DNA of 64,000 nt from a virus, in the IMG/VR virus record IMGVR_UViG_3300030328_002321, positions 1 through 64,000 of that record. One strand, written 5' to 3'. Each line of letters starts with the position of its first letter. Position 1 is the stretch's first letter. Made by a program: the position numbers and the translations under genes. Below are positions 16,168 through 25,460 of the stretch, in pieces. Below the pieces are notes generated by a model that saw only the letters and a program-made list of their open reading frames with translations, did no database searches and was not told the DNA's origin.

Positions 16168-18849
16168 TTACCAGCATCCATACTTACATTTTTTCTTAAG
16201 TCCTCCTTTTTTAAACATGTTTTTAGTTCTTTTATTCCATTTTTTCCTTTCTACATTTATTTCTTTTTCAGTAAGATCTTGTATATTCTTACCATTAACT
16301 TTTCCTTTATGATTATTAAGCCAATATATAAAAACATTTTCTTGTGTAGGATTTTTAAGCACTTCATCAAAGTTATCTCTTCGTTCTACTCCTCCGTATA
16401 ACTTATCTCCTAAAAATAATGCATCTTGATCATCTCTACTAAGGTTAGAAAAATCTTGAGATGGACTAGCTATATATTTCTCATATATATTTGTAAAATC
16501 TTTTATAGTTTTAGTTGAACCAAAATATGTTTTATTTGCTGAAGAAGCTAAAAAATTAGCAGTTCTATTCATAGCTGTATTAGCTCCTTTTTTATCTCCT
16601 ATTTCAAATTGATATGCACCTCTACCAGGCCCATCATAAAAAGTTCCATCGTCGTTTTGTGAAACTTGAATTTTATCATCTACATTTCCAGATTCATGTT
16701 CAGCTATAGCATTCATAACAAGATTTACATTAGTTGTATCACTGCCTCTAAAATCCATATAACTCATCATATGATCTCTAAGACCACCATCTTCAAACTT
16801 CATATCAAATTTTTCACCTGTAATTTTATGTACTCCAGTATCAGGATCAATTAGAGTAGATCCAACACCAACTTCTAAAGGTGATAACATAAGTGCAGAT
16901 CTACCTAACAAACGCATTAAACTTCTATCTATTCTTGTATCTGGATTCTTTTTTCTATAATTTTCTATTTCTTTTCTTTTAAACTCATCACCCCTAATAT
17001 ATGCATCAAAGTACTGTTTAACATTCAAACCTTTAGTTTTTATATATTGTTTCATTCTTTCAAGGTCATTCATTGTCATCTGATCGTTTGTATAGCCATA
17101 AAGAAATGTTGGGGTACCTTTTTCTAAATCTTTTTTTACATTTAGATTTAAAACAGACATTATATTATCTTTTGAAAAAGCATCTTCTTTTAAAAACTTC
17201 CCTGTTTTACCAAATGTACTCCATCCTCCATCTTTAAAACTTACTGTTTCTTCCTTGTTTTCTGACGTTGCTGCTCCTGCACTTACAGCAACTGGAGCTA
17301 TAGCCCATGCTTTTCCTATAACGTTTTTCATTTGTTTTGGAGTAGCATCTGCATATCTAATAAGCATTTCTACATCATGAGGAACTTCTGATTTTGATAC
17401 AGCTTTAATAAGTGAACGTATCATATCATCTGTTAAATTTTCTGGCTTTCCATCCCACTTTACATTTTGTTTTAACCACTCTCCAGCTCTTACAAGTCTT
17501 GGTTGTTGTTCTGCAGGATCTTTCATATAATTTATTGCATTGGTTCCTACTTCTTTTTTTATTTTAAGAGTAGGATAGTTTTTATAAACTTCTGGTCCAA
17601 TAAATTCATCATACTGATTAGCTATTGGAGCATCTGGATTAGCAACTTTCATTTTTCCTGTAGGACTCCCAGCATGTCCAATCTCATGTTTTAATACATC
17701 CATTGTTTCGTCACTTAAATTTATTCCGTAACCTCTTTTTACATACATTCTTCCAACCTCTCCAGATGGGGCTCCATAGTATTGTCCCCAAGCGCCTTTC
17801 ATCCGCAGTTGTGATATTTGATCGTCAAAAAACTCCATATTTATAGGAGCTTCATTTACTTCTTTTACATAATCATCAACATGTGCTTTAACTACTTTCA
17901 AACTTTCTCCTGTATTAGCCATTCTTTTAGATGCATACTCATCACTTTGTAAATATTTTATATGGCTTAGTTTTGCTTTAAAAACTTTTTCTACATCAGC
18001 TTTACTTAATTTACCAGGATTTAAAGGCCCAGCTGCTAGTTCTTCTATAGGCGTATCATCTAGTAAAGACATATCGTCGTACTTAGGAACTCTTGCATTT
18101 GACATATCTGTAGAAAGTGGATTTTTTTTAAATAAATCTTTTGCTTTACCATATGCTTTTCCAATAGGTCCTAATATAACATCATCTATAAGTCCTGGTA
18201 TTTTTGCACCTGATGCTGATACTTTCATACTATTTAAGAAAGGAATAGGTGCAGCAAGTCCTATAAAAGTTTCACCATAATCTTGAGCCCTTTGTTTAAC
18301 GTCACCACTAGCATACATTTGATTAGATGATCCTGAGATCCACTGTTTATTAGGATTATTACCTATATATTTATTTCTAGTGTCGTAAACAACTCCTGTT
18401 ACACTCTCTCTAGTACCAGTATTTTTTTCAGTTATTAATCTTATCATTTTTTCTTGATCAGTCTCAGATTCTATTACTGTTGGGATATTTACAGGAGCAA
18501 CAGCTGTAGAAGAAGCTTCTGCTGTATGTAATCCTCCATGAGATTTTTTTACTCCTCCTGTTTTTAATAATTGAGGTTCTGGAGATCCTGTTGGTAAATC
18601 TTGTATTTGTAGAGATGTGTTACTAGAACTATCTACTAAAGAATTTGCAGTTGATGGAATAGAATCCATACTTACATTTTGTACTGGTGGGGGTGATGTA
18701 GGTGGAAGCTCTACAGGTTGAGGAGTAGAAATTTGTTGTTCTTCTTGTTGAGGTAAAATTGGTTGACCTTGAAGAGCTGCTATTATATCTCCAGATCCAG
18801 ATGTTTTTACCTGTTCTAGTATTGCTCTTCTATCTTGGTTTGTTAGCAT
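16168..18849 (-). CDS. virion protein with zincin-like and lysozyme-like domains
   Basis: 893 aa. Order of parts: a Pro/Gln/Ser-rich linker to about residue 110; a helical region; a metallopeptidase-like motif KHEIGHAGS at about residue 390; more linker; then a C-terminal domain from about residue 700 with EHESGNVDD and GRGAYQFEIGD, which matches the Glu and GAYQ motifs of lytic transglycosylase/lysozyme folds. The very end is CKYGCW. A short motif of the form [FL]K/E-x-GG-[VWL] recurs at about residues 98, 540, 686 and 881. It probably digests peptidoglycan during entry. It overlaps the portal gene by 20 nt. Confidence 0.65.
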   Translation of the reverse strand: MLTNQDRRAILEQVKTSGSGDIIAALQGQPILPQQEEQQISTPQPVELPPTSPPPVQNVSMDSIPSTANSLVDSSSNTSLQIQDLPTGSPEPQLLKTGGVKKSHGGLHTAEASSTAVAPVNIPTVIESETDQEKMIRLITEKNTGTRESVTGVVYDTRNKYIGNNPNKQWISGSSNQMYASGDVKQRAQDYGETFIGLAAPIPFLNSMKVSASGAKIPGLIDDVILGPIGKAYGKAKDLFKKNPLSTDMSNARVPKYDDMSLLDDTPIEELAAGPLNPGKLSKADVEKVFKAKLSHIKYLQSDEYASKRMANTGESLKVVKAHVDDYVKEVNEAPINMEFFDDQISQLRMKGAWGQYYGAPSGEVGRMYVKRGYGINLSDETMDVLKHEIGHAGSPTGKMKVANPDAPIANQYDEFIGPEVYKNYPTLKIKKEVGTNAINYMKDPAEQQPRLVRAGEWLKQNVKWDGKPENLTDDMIRSLIKAVSKSEVPHDVEMLIRYADATPKQMKNVIGKAWAIAPVAVSAGAATSENKEETVSFKDGGWSTFGKTGKFLKEDAFSKDNIMSVLNLNVKKDLEKGTPTFLYGYTNDQMTMNDLERMKQYIKTKGLNVKQYFDAYIRGDEFKRKEIENYRKKNPDTRIDRSLMRLLGRSALMLSPLEVGVGSTLIDPDTGVHKITGEKFDMKFEDGGLRDHMMSYMDFRGSDTTNVNLVMNAIAEHESGNVDDKIQVSQNDDGTFYDGPGRGAYQFEIGDKKGANTAMNRTANFLASSANKTYFGSTKTIKDFTNIYEKYIASPSQDFSNLSRDDQDALFLGDKLYGGVERRDNFDEVLKNPTQENVFIYWLNNHKGKVNGKNIQDLTEKEINVERKKWNKRTKNMFKKGGLKKKCKYGCW

Positions 18850-21112
18850 TCTGTTTTGCTATTTCTTTTTTACTCTGTATATCTTCTCTTTTAACAGCAG
18901 CAGCTTCTGAATTTCCTTGCATTTTTAATTCTAACTCTTGCTCTTTTAATTCTAATTCTCGTTTTTTAAGTTCAAAATCTTGAATCATTTTTTCTAGATT
19001 AAGAGAATTAGCATCTGTTTGATCTTTAGACTCTGCAGCTATTAAAGCAATTTCAATATCTTTTTGTCTATCTTTTTCTCTTTCAACCATCTCAGCTTCA
19101 AGTTGCATTTGTTGTGCTTCTAACTCTTGTTGTTGCATTTCTTGCTGAGCTTGTTGTTGAGCTTGTTCTAATTCTTGATTAGCTTTATCTGCAAGTTTAA
19201 GATTCTTTTTAATTTCAGTGAAACTGTCTGAGTCTAACATTTCAGCTATATCTCCTGGCTTAGCGCCATTTTGCATCATAGCTTGTGTTAATCCTTTGAT
19301 GTTTTGTAGTTTTTCTTGATCTTTACCTGCATCAGAAACAAATATACCATAATTAGTTTCCATATGTTCCATACTATTTACATCTAAATAATCTGTAGTA
19401 CCATCAGGCATTACAAACATTCCTTTTTTACCTGTTAACCATGCTTCTTTAGAATAGTCTAATAATGCTTGGAAATCTCTTTGTTCCATTCTTTCAAACT
19501 TTCTAAATAAATCTTCTGTAATATGTGATGATTGTAATATAGCTTGTTGTGAAGATGCTTTACCTTCATATGCTCCAATTTCACCTTGTCTTTGTCTACT
19601 TACACCAGAAATCTTTTCCCATTCCACTAATATAGAATCTAATAATGTAATATACTGACTTATAGTTTTTATAGACATATCCATAACAGATTGATGCTGT
19701 GGATTTAATTGTATTCCTTCTTTATTATAATCTACCCAAGCAATACCTGTACCTTCTACATAGTACATAAATTTATCCATATCCCATTTTTTAGGGATCA
19801 TATTAATATCAAATTGTGCAATTATATCTTTACTTCTTGCAATAGCAAGCTCTAATCTATATTTATAAATATTATAATTTAATTGATAAGGTATACCAAG
19901 TTTAACTAAAGATATATTTTTAGAATTTGTATCTGAATATCTTCTACCATTAATAGGTAATTTACATTTAGAAGGATTGTCTATAGATAATCTTTGGTTA
20001 AGAATAGGATTAACATTTACATATATTCTACCATCTATTCTTGTACCTTCCCATACTTCATTTACCCATTTCCATTCTAATTGTGCTCCTTGTTCTTTTA
20101 ATTCTGCAGGCATTCTAAATCCATCTTCAACTTCCATTTCTTCTAAAGCTCCTGTGTCTGGATCCATATAAGTTAAAAATCCTATTCTCTTTCTAGATTT
20201 CCAATATACATTTACAACTTCAATTAATCTATTTCTAAAAGCATTAGTATCTTTATTTGCAGAATTAGCATATAAAAAAGAAATATCACCTTCAGAATGT
20301 TTTGGTTCTTCAAGTTCTAGTATTTGTTGTTCTGATAAACTATCATAATATGCATCAATAACTGTAGATGCATGTACATACTTTCTAACTAATGCCCAAT
20401 CACCGTCTTCTACAAATTCTAAATCTGGATCAAGGTCATAGTCTACATCTAAAGGATTTAATATAGAATAATATGGTTCTCCATCTCTTACTCCTCTTTG
20501 TGTGTATGCTTCACCAGTTACTAAATAATGAAACCAAGCTTTTTGAATTTTATCATAAACTTCTTGTTCTTGCATTACATAGTTTAAAGTTTTTTGTCCT
20601 AATATAGCTCTATTGTCTACATAAGAACTTTCAAACATGTCTGCAATATGTTTAGGAGTTGGTATTTCTTCCATATTAGCACCTATATCTACTCCTTGTG
20701 CTTGTACTTCTTGTAAAAATCTTTGTCTTAAATTTTGTGCTATTGCTTCAGACTTTTCCATTTCTTTTAAAGTAAGGGCATCTGAGTTTTGTACTGTAAC
20801 AGTATAATTGAGAGGTCGTTTTGATTTTTCCCCTAGAAGAAGGTCAATTATGGGTTTAATGATGGGGTAGTTACGCATTTCAGAAGGGAAATTCTTACGG
20901 GCTTTGCCATAAGGTTTTAATACGTAATTATAATCTGCCTCATCAATTACACCGTTATAGTAATCATATAATATCTTAAGGTCATTCTTTTGTTTAGAAT
21001 GTGTTTGACCAGAATTAGAAAGATCTATAAATGCCTCCACACATTGTTCTCCCCATTTCTTATTCTTCTTATTAATCGAGAGCTTTTGCCTCGGTATTTT
21101 ATCGTATCCCAT
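18830..21112 (-). CDS. portal protein
   Basis: 760 aa, a typical length for crAss-like portals. The central region has the features of the portal stem and clip (RIDGRIYVNVNPILN, then SLVKLGIPYQLNYNIYKYR and repeated amphipathic helices). The C-terminal 120 residues are Gln/Glu-rich coiled coil (EQAQQQAQQEMQQQELEAQQ), as in portal crowns. Its place between the terminase and scaffold genes agrees. The first residues (MGYDKIPRQKLSINKK) follow an AT-rich leader without Shine-Dalgarno sequence. Confidence 0.82.
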   Translation of the reverse strand: MGYDKIPRQKLSINKKNKKWGEQCVEAFIDLSNSGQTHSKQKNDLKILYDYYNGVIDEADYNYVLKPYGKARKNFPSEMRNYPIIKPIIDLLLGEKSKRPLNYTVTVQNSDALTLKEMEKSEAIAQNLRQRFLQEVQAQGVDIGANMEEIPTPKHIADMFESSYVDNRAILGQKTLNYVMQEQEVYDKIQKAWFHYLVTGEAYTQRGVRDGEPYYSILNPLDVDYDLDPDLEFVEDGDWALVRKYVHASTVIDAYYDSLSEQQILELEEPKHSEGDISFLYANSANKDTNAFRNRLIEVVNVYWKSRKRIGFLTYMDPDTGALEEMEVEDGFRMPAELKEQGAQLEWKWVNEVWEGTRIDGRIYVNVNPILNQRLSIDNPSKCKLPINGRRYSDTNSKNISLVKLGIPYQLNYNIYKYRLELAIARSKDIIAQFDINMIPKKWDMDKFMYYVEGTGIAWVDYNKEGIQLNPQHQSVMDMSIKTISQYITLLDSILVEWEKISGVSRQRQGEIGAYEGKASSQQAILQSSHITEDLFRKFERMEQRDFQALLDYSKEAWLTGKKGMFVMPDGTTDYLDVNSMEHMETNYGIFVSDAGKDQEKLQNIKGLTQAMMQNGAKPGDIAEMLDSDSFTEIKKNLKLADKANQELEQAQQQAQQEMQQQELEAQQMQLEAEMVEREKDRQKDIEIALIAAESKDQTDANSLNLEKMIQDFELKKRELELKEQELELKMQGNSEAAAVKREDIQSKKEIAKQNANKPR

Positions 21113-21126
21113 AATTTACAAATTTA
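21112..21126 (-). promoter_or_regulatory. 15-nt box at the portal start (shared with scaffold)
   Basis: This copy is identical to the one at 16091-16105. Here the embedded TAAATTTG ends only 6 nt before the ATG, too close for a normal promoter with a 5' leader. A role in translation, or chance in AT-rich DNA, is as likely as transcription initiation. Confidence 0.3.
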
Positions 21127-21189
21127 CCTATTTTTTTGTTTGATTTTAACCTTAATACTAATTACTATTATAATATTATAGATATACCA

Positions 21190-21525
21190 CTATAAGTAAT
21201 TGCATATATCATATAAACTATATTTTAAAGTTAATTCTTCTCCTGCTTCTATTTTACGTAATGTTTTTATTACTTTATAATGATAATCATCATCTTTATC
21301 TAGTAATTCACAATTAGGATTATCATTATGATTAATAAATCCTCCTAATGGAGTTCTAATATAATCATGTTGAAAATTTGGATCATAAATGTGAGTAATA
21401 CCTATAACTACCTCTCCCGGAATATCTTCTTTTGCTAGGATCCCCGCTCCGTGAATATCTGATGGTCCAATCGCCAAGTATTCTGGTAGAGGGTTATAAG
21501 GTTTATTGTCTTTTTCTTTATTCAT
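21190..21525 (-). CDS. small SET-domain protein
   Basis: 111 aa, nearly the minimum for a SET lysine methyltransferase fold. It has HGAGILAKEDIPGEVV (the SET N-terminal G-x-G strand-turn), FINHNDNPNCELL at about residues 63-75 (the NHSxxPN motif that binds S-adenosylmethionine) and GEELTLKYSLYD at about residues 95-106 (the ELTxxY motif with the catalytic Tyr). No post-SET cysteines are present. It starts 1 nt after the terminase stop and precedes the portal gene. The substrate could be a virion protein or a host protein such as a ribosomal or nucleoid protein; the sequence does not say. Confidence 0.85.
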   Translation of the reverse strand: MNKEKDNKPYNPLPEYLAIGPSDIHGAGILAKEDIPGEVVIGITHIYDPNFQHDYIRTPLGGFINHNDNPNCELLDKDDDYHYKVIKTLRKIEAGEELTLKYSLYDICNYL

Positions 21526-21526
21526 A

Positions 21527-23491
21527 TTAATAATAGTTTTGTTCGAACCACTTATCTGTAGCTCTATCTTCTAATATATCTTTAACTTCCGCATTATAAA
21601 GTTCTCGTGTATGATACATTCCAATCATTAGTGACATTACACGGTCAAAGTTACCCTTGTGATTAAATTTAATTAATTCTGTTAATAAAGCAGGGTCATA
21701 TATTTTATGTAAATTTAGTAATTTTTTTCCTGACTCCTCTGTACTTCTAACAGTGTTTAGCCAGTCTCTTATATATATCTCACCTTGACGCTTCCTTGCT
21801 TCGGTCATATGCATACCATATTGACGTTTTACGTTCTTACTTCTTAACTCTTTTTTGTCTAACATCTCAAATTCTTCTTGCAACTTATGCATTTTTCTAA
21901 ATCTTTTTGCATAAGCTATTACCTCACCTCTATCATTCTCAAATCCTATTTTACACCCATAATAATCTGCTAACATAAACAAATTTCTGTTATAATCATC
22001 TTGTGTATGTGGTCTTCCTACATATGATGCTACAATTATATCATCTGGTTGTGATAAATTGTTAGGTCTTTTTAATACATATGCTGATCCTAAAGATGTG
22101 CTATCTGCAGATTGATTTTGACCATAAGGGTCATGGCATATTACATATAAATTTACTGGAACTTGTTGTTGTTCATTTCTATAAGGTGATTCATATATTA
22201 CAACTGCCCCTGTTTTATCATCATCTTTTCTGTGTGGAAATTTAGTAATAGGTTTTAAATCACCATCTATTTTAAACTTAACTTCTCCTTTTTCGTTATG
22301 ATATAATTTACCTGCAGTACCTATTGCTTGTAAATTTCTAGCTTTTACATTATTATATTGTTCTTGTAATGATGCAATATCAAATAGGTTAGCTGTTATT
22401 TGTAATGTAGCTTCTTGGGGAGAAAAGGGGTGCTCAGCTATATATTGGTCTAAAGATTTTGCATCTGCAGCCCCTTTTTTCTTTTCCCTCATTGTTTCTT
22501 CATATTCTATAGCTTCTTGTTGCTTAGAATTACCGTCATCATCTATAAATCCATCTAAATTCTTTTGTATTGGAATAAAGTATCCACATCTTGTACCTAG
22601 TGCTCCTTCATCCCATATATTTTCATAATCCATACAATCATATGCTGCTGGATTATAAAATATTTCTTCCATAGCTTCAAAATCAGATCCTTCTGTACCA
22701 CCTGTACCAAAAGCTACCATCATTCCTAAAGTTTTAGCACCTTGTCTCATTGTTGGCATTGTTACCTCCCATGCTTTTAATAATCCTGGAAATGATCCTG
22801 CTTCTTCAAAGAAAACTAATTCACCTGCCTTACCCCTTACTTTATCTGGATTATCTTTTAAAGATACCCCCATAATTTGAGACTTCATCCCCATTTCTAT
22901 CTCCATTCCATTTATCTTTTTCTTATATCCAGACATTTTATGCATTTCTCTATCTCTTAACCGAGGTTGAGCCCAAGCAGTATGATCATCTATAAAAGAT
23001 AAAAACTCCCAAGCTTTTGAGAGTAATCCATCACCAATTAAAAATTCTTTAGAGGATGCAAATACAAAGTTTTTACTATTCCTAACAAAAAAGTAATTTC
23101 TAGCAAGCATAGATCCGGCTTTATAGGAATATCCCTTACGCCTTGCTTTTAAAACTATCATATGCTTATTTTCTGCTCTAGCTTTATCTATTTCATGAAA
23201 ATATTCATAATCTCCATCATAAAATCTTGGGAATGTACGTTCACGTTTTGCTTGTATTGATCCATCAGGTAATACTTCATCTACAGCTCTATCGATAGGA
23301 CAATAGTTTAAATAAAAGTAATGAAAACCTGTGATATGTAATTCATCTATAGTATACCCATACATACATCTATTTTGTTCTTCATCCCAGAACTCATAGT
23401 ATTCTCTAGTTCCTGGAAGTGCAGATGTATAGTGTCCGTATTTTATAAAGTTAACGGCGGCAGGTCTGACTCTGTCTGTTTCTTTGAGCAT
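21527..23491 (-). CDS. terminase large subunit
   Basis: 654 aa DNA-packaging motor. The ATPase part has a Walker A variant in ARRKGYSYKAGS at about residue 120 and Walker B with catalytic acid in ELVFFEEAGSFPG at about residue 225. The C-terminal RNase-H-type nuclease has VICHDPYGQNQSADSTS at about residue 450 and later acidic residues (FENDRGEVIAYAKRF). The start overlaps the 99-aa gene by 49 nt; a later start would remove an N-terminal segment but no motif. The gene order terminase, SET protein, portal is unusual only for the inserted SET gene. Confidence 0.92.
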   Translation of the reverse strand: MLKETDRVRPAAVNFIKYGHYTSALPGTREYYEFWDEEQNRCMYGYTIDELHITGFHYFYLNYCPIDRAVDEVLPDGSIQAKRERTFPRFYDGDYEYFHEIDKARAENKHMIVLKARRKGYSYKAGSMLARNYFFVRNSKNFVFASSKEFLIGDGLLSKAWEFLSFIDDHTAWAQPRLRDREMHKMSGYKKKINGMEIEMGMKSQIMGVSLKDNPDKVRGKAGELVFFEEAGSFPGLLKAWEVTMPTMRQGAKTLGMMVAFGTGGTEGSDFEAMEEIFYNPAAYDCMDYENIWDEGALGTRCGYFIPIQKNLDGFIDDDGNSKQQEAIEYEETMREKKKGAADAKSLDQYIAEHPFSPQEATLQITANLFDIASLQEQYNNVKARNLQAIGTAGKLYHNEKGEVKFKIDGDLKPITKFPHRKDDDKTGAVVIYESPYRNEQQQVPVNLYVICHDPYGQNQSADSTSLGSAYVLKRPNNLSQPDDIIVASYVGRPHTQDDYNRNLFMLADYYGCKIGFENDRGEVIAYAKRFRKMHKLQEEFEMLDKKELRSKNVKRQYGMHMTEARKRQGEIYIRDWLNTVRSTEESGKKLLNLHKIYDPALLTELIKFNHKGNFDRVMSLMIGMYHTRELYNAEVKDILEDRATDKWFEQNYY

Positions 23492-23742
23492 TTATCTTTT
23501 ATTTTAACTAATTCTGAACATTTTTCATATTCTTCTGTACTTGTAAAATATTCTATTACAATATCTATTATATCTGGAGTTCTACCATCATCTATGATTG
23601 GATCAAAGGGTAAAGGAAAGCGATCTATGCTATCATTCTCTAAATCATAATAAATATCGTCAATAGTCTTTTTTTTAGTTATTATCATGTAAGCATTTTG
23701 CATTGCCTCATTATAAAGCTCTATATCTTCTAAATAATCCAT
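23443..23742 (-). CDS. hypothetical acidic protein
   Basis: 99 aa, acidic, helical N-terminus (MDYLEDIELYNEAMQNAYMI) and no motif I recognise. The stop lies inside the terminase gene (49-nt overlap), and the start abuts the stop of the 173-aa gene (TAATG). The position immediately before terminase might fit a small terminase subunit, but the length and lack of a helix-turn-helix signature leave that open. Confidence 0.55.
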   Translation of the reverse strand: MDYLEDIELYNEAMQNAYMIITKKKTIDDIYYDLENDSIDRFPLPFDPIIDDGRTPDIIDIVIEYFTSTEEYEKCSELVKIKDKCSKKQTESDLPPLTL

Positions 23743-24263
23743 TACATACTATATTTATTCACTTCTATTCCACCTCTATTTGTATTAGCGGCTTGTTCTT
23801 CTTTTTTAACTATTTCTTCTAAATTTCTAAGACCATCTACTACCTTACCCATTTTTTCTAAGTTATTAATTAGGTCTTTAGCATGAAAAATTGGTCGACC
23901 ATTATCATCTATTAAAGTTAAATCTATATCTCTAAAATATTTTTCTAATTTTATTACAGATTCTCTTGCAGCTCTTAATAATCTAACTGCAGATGTTTCT
24001 ATTAATTTATCATACTTTTTACACGCTGCTAATATTTTAGGGGTAGGTGTAAACTTACTTTCTGCTCCAAATATACTATTTTTTACTTCAACTATACGCT
24101 GTTCCCATTCATAAACAGAAAAAGGTGATTTATGATCTGTTGTAAAGTATACAAAAGCAAGTTCTTTTGGTTTTAATTCTTTGAATTCTAATATAGTTAA
24201 AGCATATCCACTAAGAACAGCTTTATTATCTACTATGTGTATTAAATCATCTCTCAGACTCAT
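23742..24263 (-). CDS. hypothetical helical protein
   Basis: 173 aa, mostly helical, with a Lys-rich middle and a C-terminal coiled segment (LINNLEKMGKVVDGLRNLEEIV). No cysteine or export signal. It overlaps the genes on both sides by a few bases and sits two genes before terminase, so a small-terminase-like or packaging role is possible but unproven. Confidence 0.55.
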   Translation of the reverse strand: MSLRDDLIHIVDNKAVLSGYALTILEFKELKPKELAFVYFTTDHKSPFSVYEWEQRIVEVKNSIFGAESKFTPTPKILAACKKYDKLIETSAVRLLRAARESVIKLEKYFRDIDLTLIDDNGRPIFHAKDLINNLEKMGKVVDGLRNLEEIVKKEEQAANTNRGGIEVNKYSM

Positions 24264-24513
24264 TTTCTTTTTTTAAATTTTCTAAAGCTTGTAATATTGT
24301 AGGAAATTGCATACAATAATCATATAATATCTTTTCATCTTCTGTATGCTTTTTCTTATTGTTATGTATTAAAACATATTTAAATAAAGCTTCTATATTA
24401 TTTTGTAACTGTTTTTCTTGATTACGTATTAGCATATATGCATCATAATCAATTTTCTTAGGTGCTCCATTAAGGAAAATTTTTTTCTTAGTTTTCTTTT
24501 GACTCTTTATCAT
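24247..24513 (-). CDS. hypothetical basic protein
   Basis: 88 aa, basic N-terminus (MIKSQKKTKKKIFLNG) followed by amphipathic helices. No family recognised. It overlaps the 173-aa gene by 17 nt and the HU-like gene by 26 nt, so translation is probably coupled. Confidence 0.55.
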   Translation of the reverse strand: MIKSQKKTKKKIFLNGAPKKIDYDAYMLIRNQEKQLQNNIEALFKYVLIHNNKKKHTEDEKILYDYCMQFPTILQALENLKKENESER

Positions 24514-24730
24514 TATTTTTTTTATTTTTTAAAGCAGTTAAATATTTAACTCTATTTGGATTCACAGAAAACTTACCAAAATAAGGAAGTCTTACCATTT
24601 CAAATTTTCCCTTTTTCATAACTTTCTCTACAAATTTAAACTGATGATTTACTATTTGTTCTATTTTTTGTAGAGGCAACTTATATTTAGTTGCTAGTAG
24701 CTGTATTATCGCCTTTTTGTCTTTGGCCAT
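24488..24730 (-). CDS. HU/IHF-like DNA-binding protein
   Basis: 80 aa. The helical N-terminus with KLPLQKIEQIVNHQFKFVE and the strand VRLPYFGKFSVNPNRVKY match the HU/IHF fold, where the first helices dimerise and the GKF..R..R strand precedes the DNA-binding arms. The arms are short here. IHF-like genes near the packaging cluster are a known feature of crAss-like phages. It may bend DNA for packaging, replication or transcription. Confidence 0.8.
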   Translation of the reverse strand: MAKDKKAIIQLLATKYKLPLQKIEQIVNHQFKFVEKVMKKGKFEMVRLPYFGKFSVNPNRVKYLTALKNKKNNDKESKEN

Positions 24731-25004
24731 CTAATATTTGTTTTTTCCATCTTTGTGGTTTATCTGGACATGTAGTTGTTTTCCACTTTGCTTTATGTTC
24801 TAATAAACATCCACATAATCCGCATCTCATCTGAGGCTTTAAAACATGTTCACAATTATTACACGCTTCTAATCTTTGTACATAATCTTCTGTTGTTACA
24901 TTTGGTGCTCCTTGTTTTACATATTCTTTTAGATCTCTTGCAAAAGAACTAATCATATTAAATAATGAAGGCGGTTGTATCTTAGGATCTTCTGGATTAT
25001 TCAT
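24687..25004 (-). CDS. zinc-ribbon protein
   Basis: 105 aa. A helical N-terminus is followed by a four- to six-Cys metal-binding region: CNNCEHVLKPQMRCGLCGC, then a lone Cys in TTCPDKPQRW. This spacing (CxxC...CxxCxC) is that of small phage zinc-ribbon proteins whose role is unknown. It overlaps the HU-like gene by 44 nt and is itself overlapped by a 38-aa upstream ORF, a compact DNA-binding-type block. Confidence 0.75.
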   Translation of the reverse strand: MNNPEDPKIQPPSLFNMISSFARDLKEYVKQGAPNVTTEDYVQRLEACNNCEHVLKPQMRCGLCGCLLEHKAKWKTTTCPDKPQRWKKQILDGQRQKGDNTATSN

Positions 25005-25113
25005 AATAATTTATTTTAATCGTTAATAATTCTCCATTTCTATCTTGTAGTATTATTATTTCCATATCTCCTATTTCAAAATAGGATGGAACTATTTCTT
25101 CGAATATTCTCAT
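24997..25113 (-). CDS. 38-aa small protein
   Basis: Short ORF starting MRIFEEIVPSYFEIGDMEII and ending in KINYYE. It begins in the stop of the winged-helix gene (TAATG) and ends 8 nt inside the next gene. That perfect packing fills what would otherwise be a 108-nt gap, which is why I call it. It is predicted as a small beta meander. No function can be assigned. Confidence 0.55.
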   Translation of the reverse strand: MRIFEEIVPSYFEIGDMEIIILQDRNGELLTIKINYYE

Positions 25114-25460
25114 TAGTCTTTCTTTATTATTACTTCTACAAAAGAAGTATCTGGATTTAAAAAAGGATTTAACGAATATATATTATTATTTTTATTCAAA
25201 ACTCCTTTATCCTTAAATCTTTTTACATAATTATTTAAAGTATTATAATCTTTTATTCCTACTATCCTTGCAACCTCTCTTTTATTTTTTACACTGCATA
25301 TATTTTCTTCACTAGTAATATTCTGTACATCTATAAATGCAGATAGTATTTGCATACCTTTTTCCGTTAAATTAAAAATACCATTCCATAATTGTACGTA
25401 TTTATACGTAGTATCTATATTAACAGTAATTTTTTTCCTATTTTCTTTTTTCTTTGTCAT
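25113..25460 (-). CDS. winged-helix DNA-binding protein
   Basis: 115 aa. A basic N-terminus (MTKKKENRKKITVN) precedes a winged-helix-like unit: FNLTEKGMQILSAFID, then a recognition-type helix NKREVARIVGIKDYNTLNNYVKRFKDKGVL, given here in outline only, then a wing strand NNNIYSLNPFL. Such domains occur in phage regulators and replication-initiator proteins. As an early gene of the left-arm unit it may be a transcription regulator; its target is unknown. Confidence 0.6.
   Translation of the reverse strand: MTKKKENRKKITVNIDTTYKYVQLWNGIFNLTEKGMQILSAFIDVQNITSEENICSVKNKREVARIVGIKDYNTLNNYVKRFKDKGVLNKNNNIYSLNPFLNPDTSFVEVIIKKD

Noticed and set aside
21540-21556. GTTCGAACC resembling a tRNA T-loop
   Set aside because: It is part of the terminase coding sequence and no acceptor, D or anticodon arms surround it.
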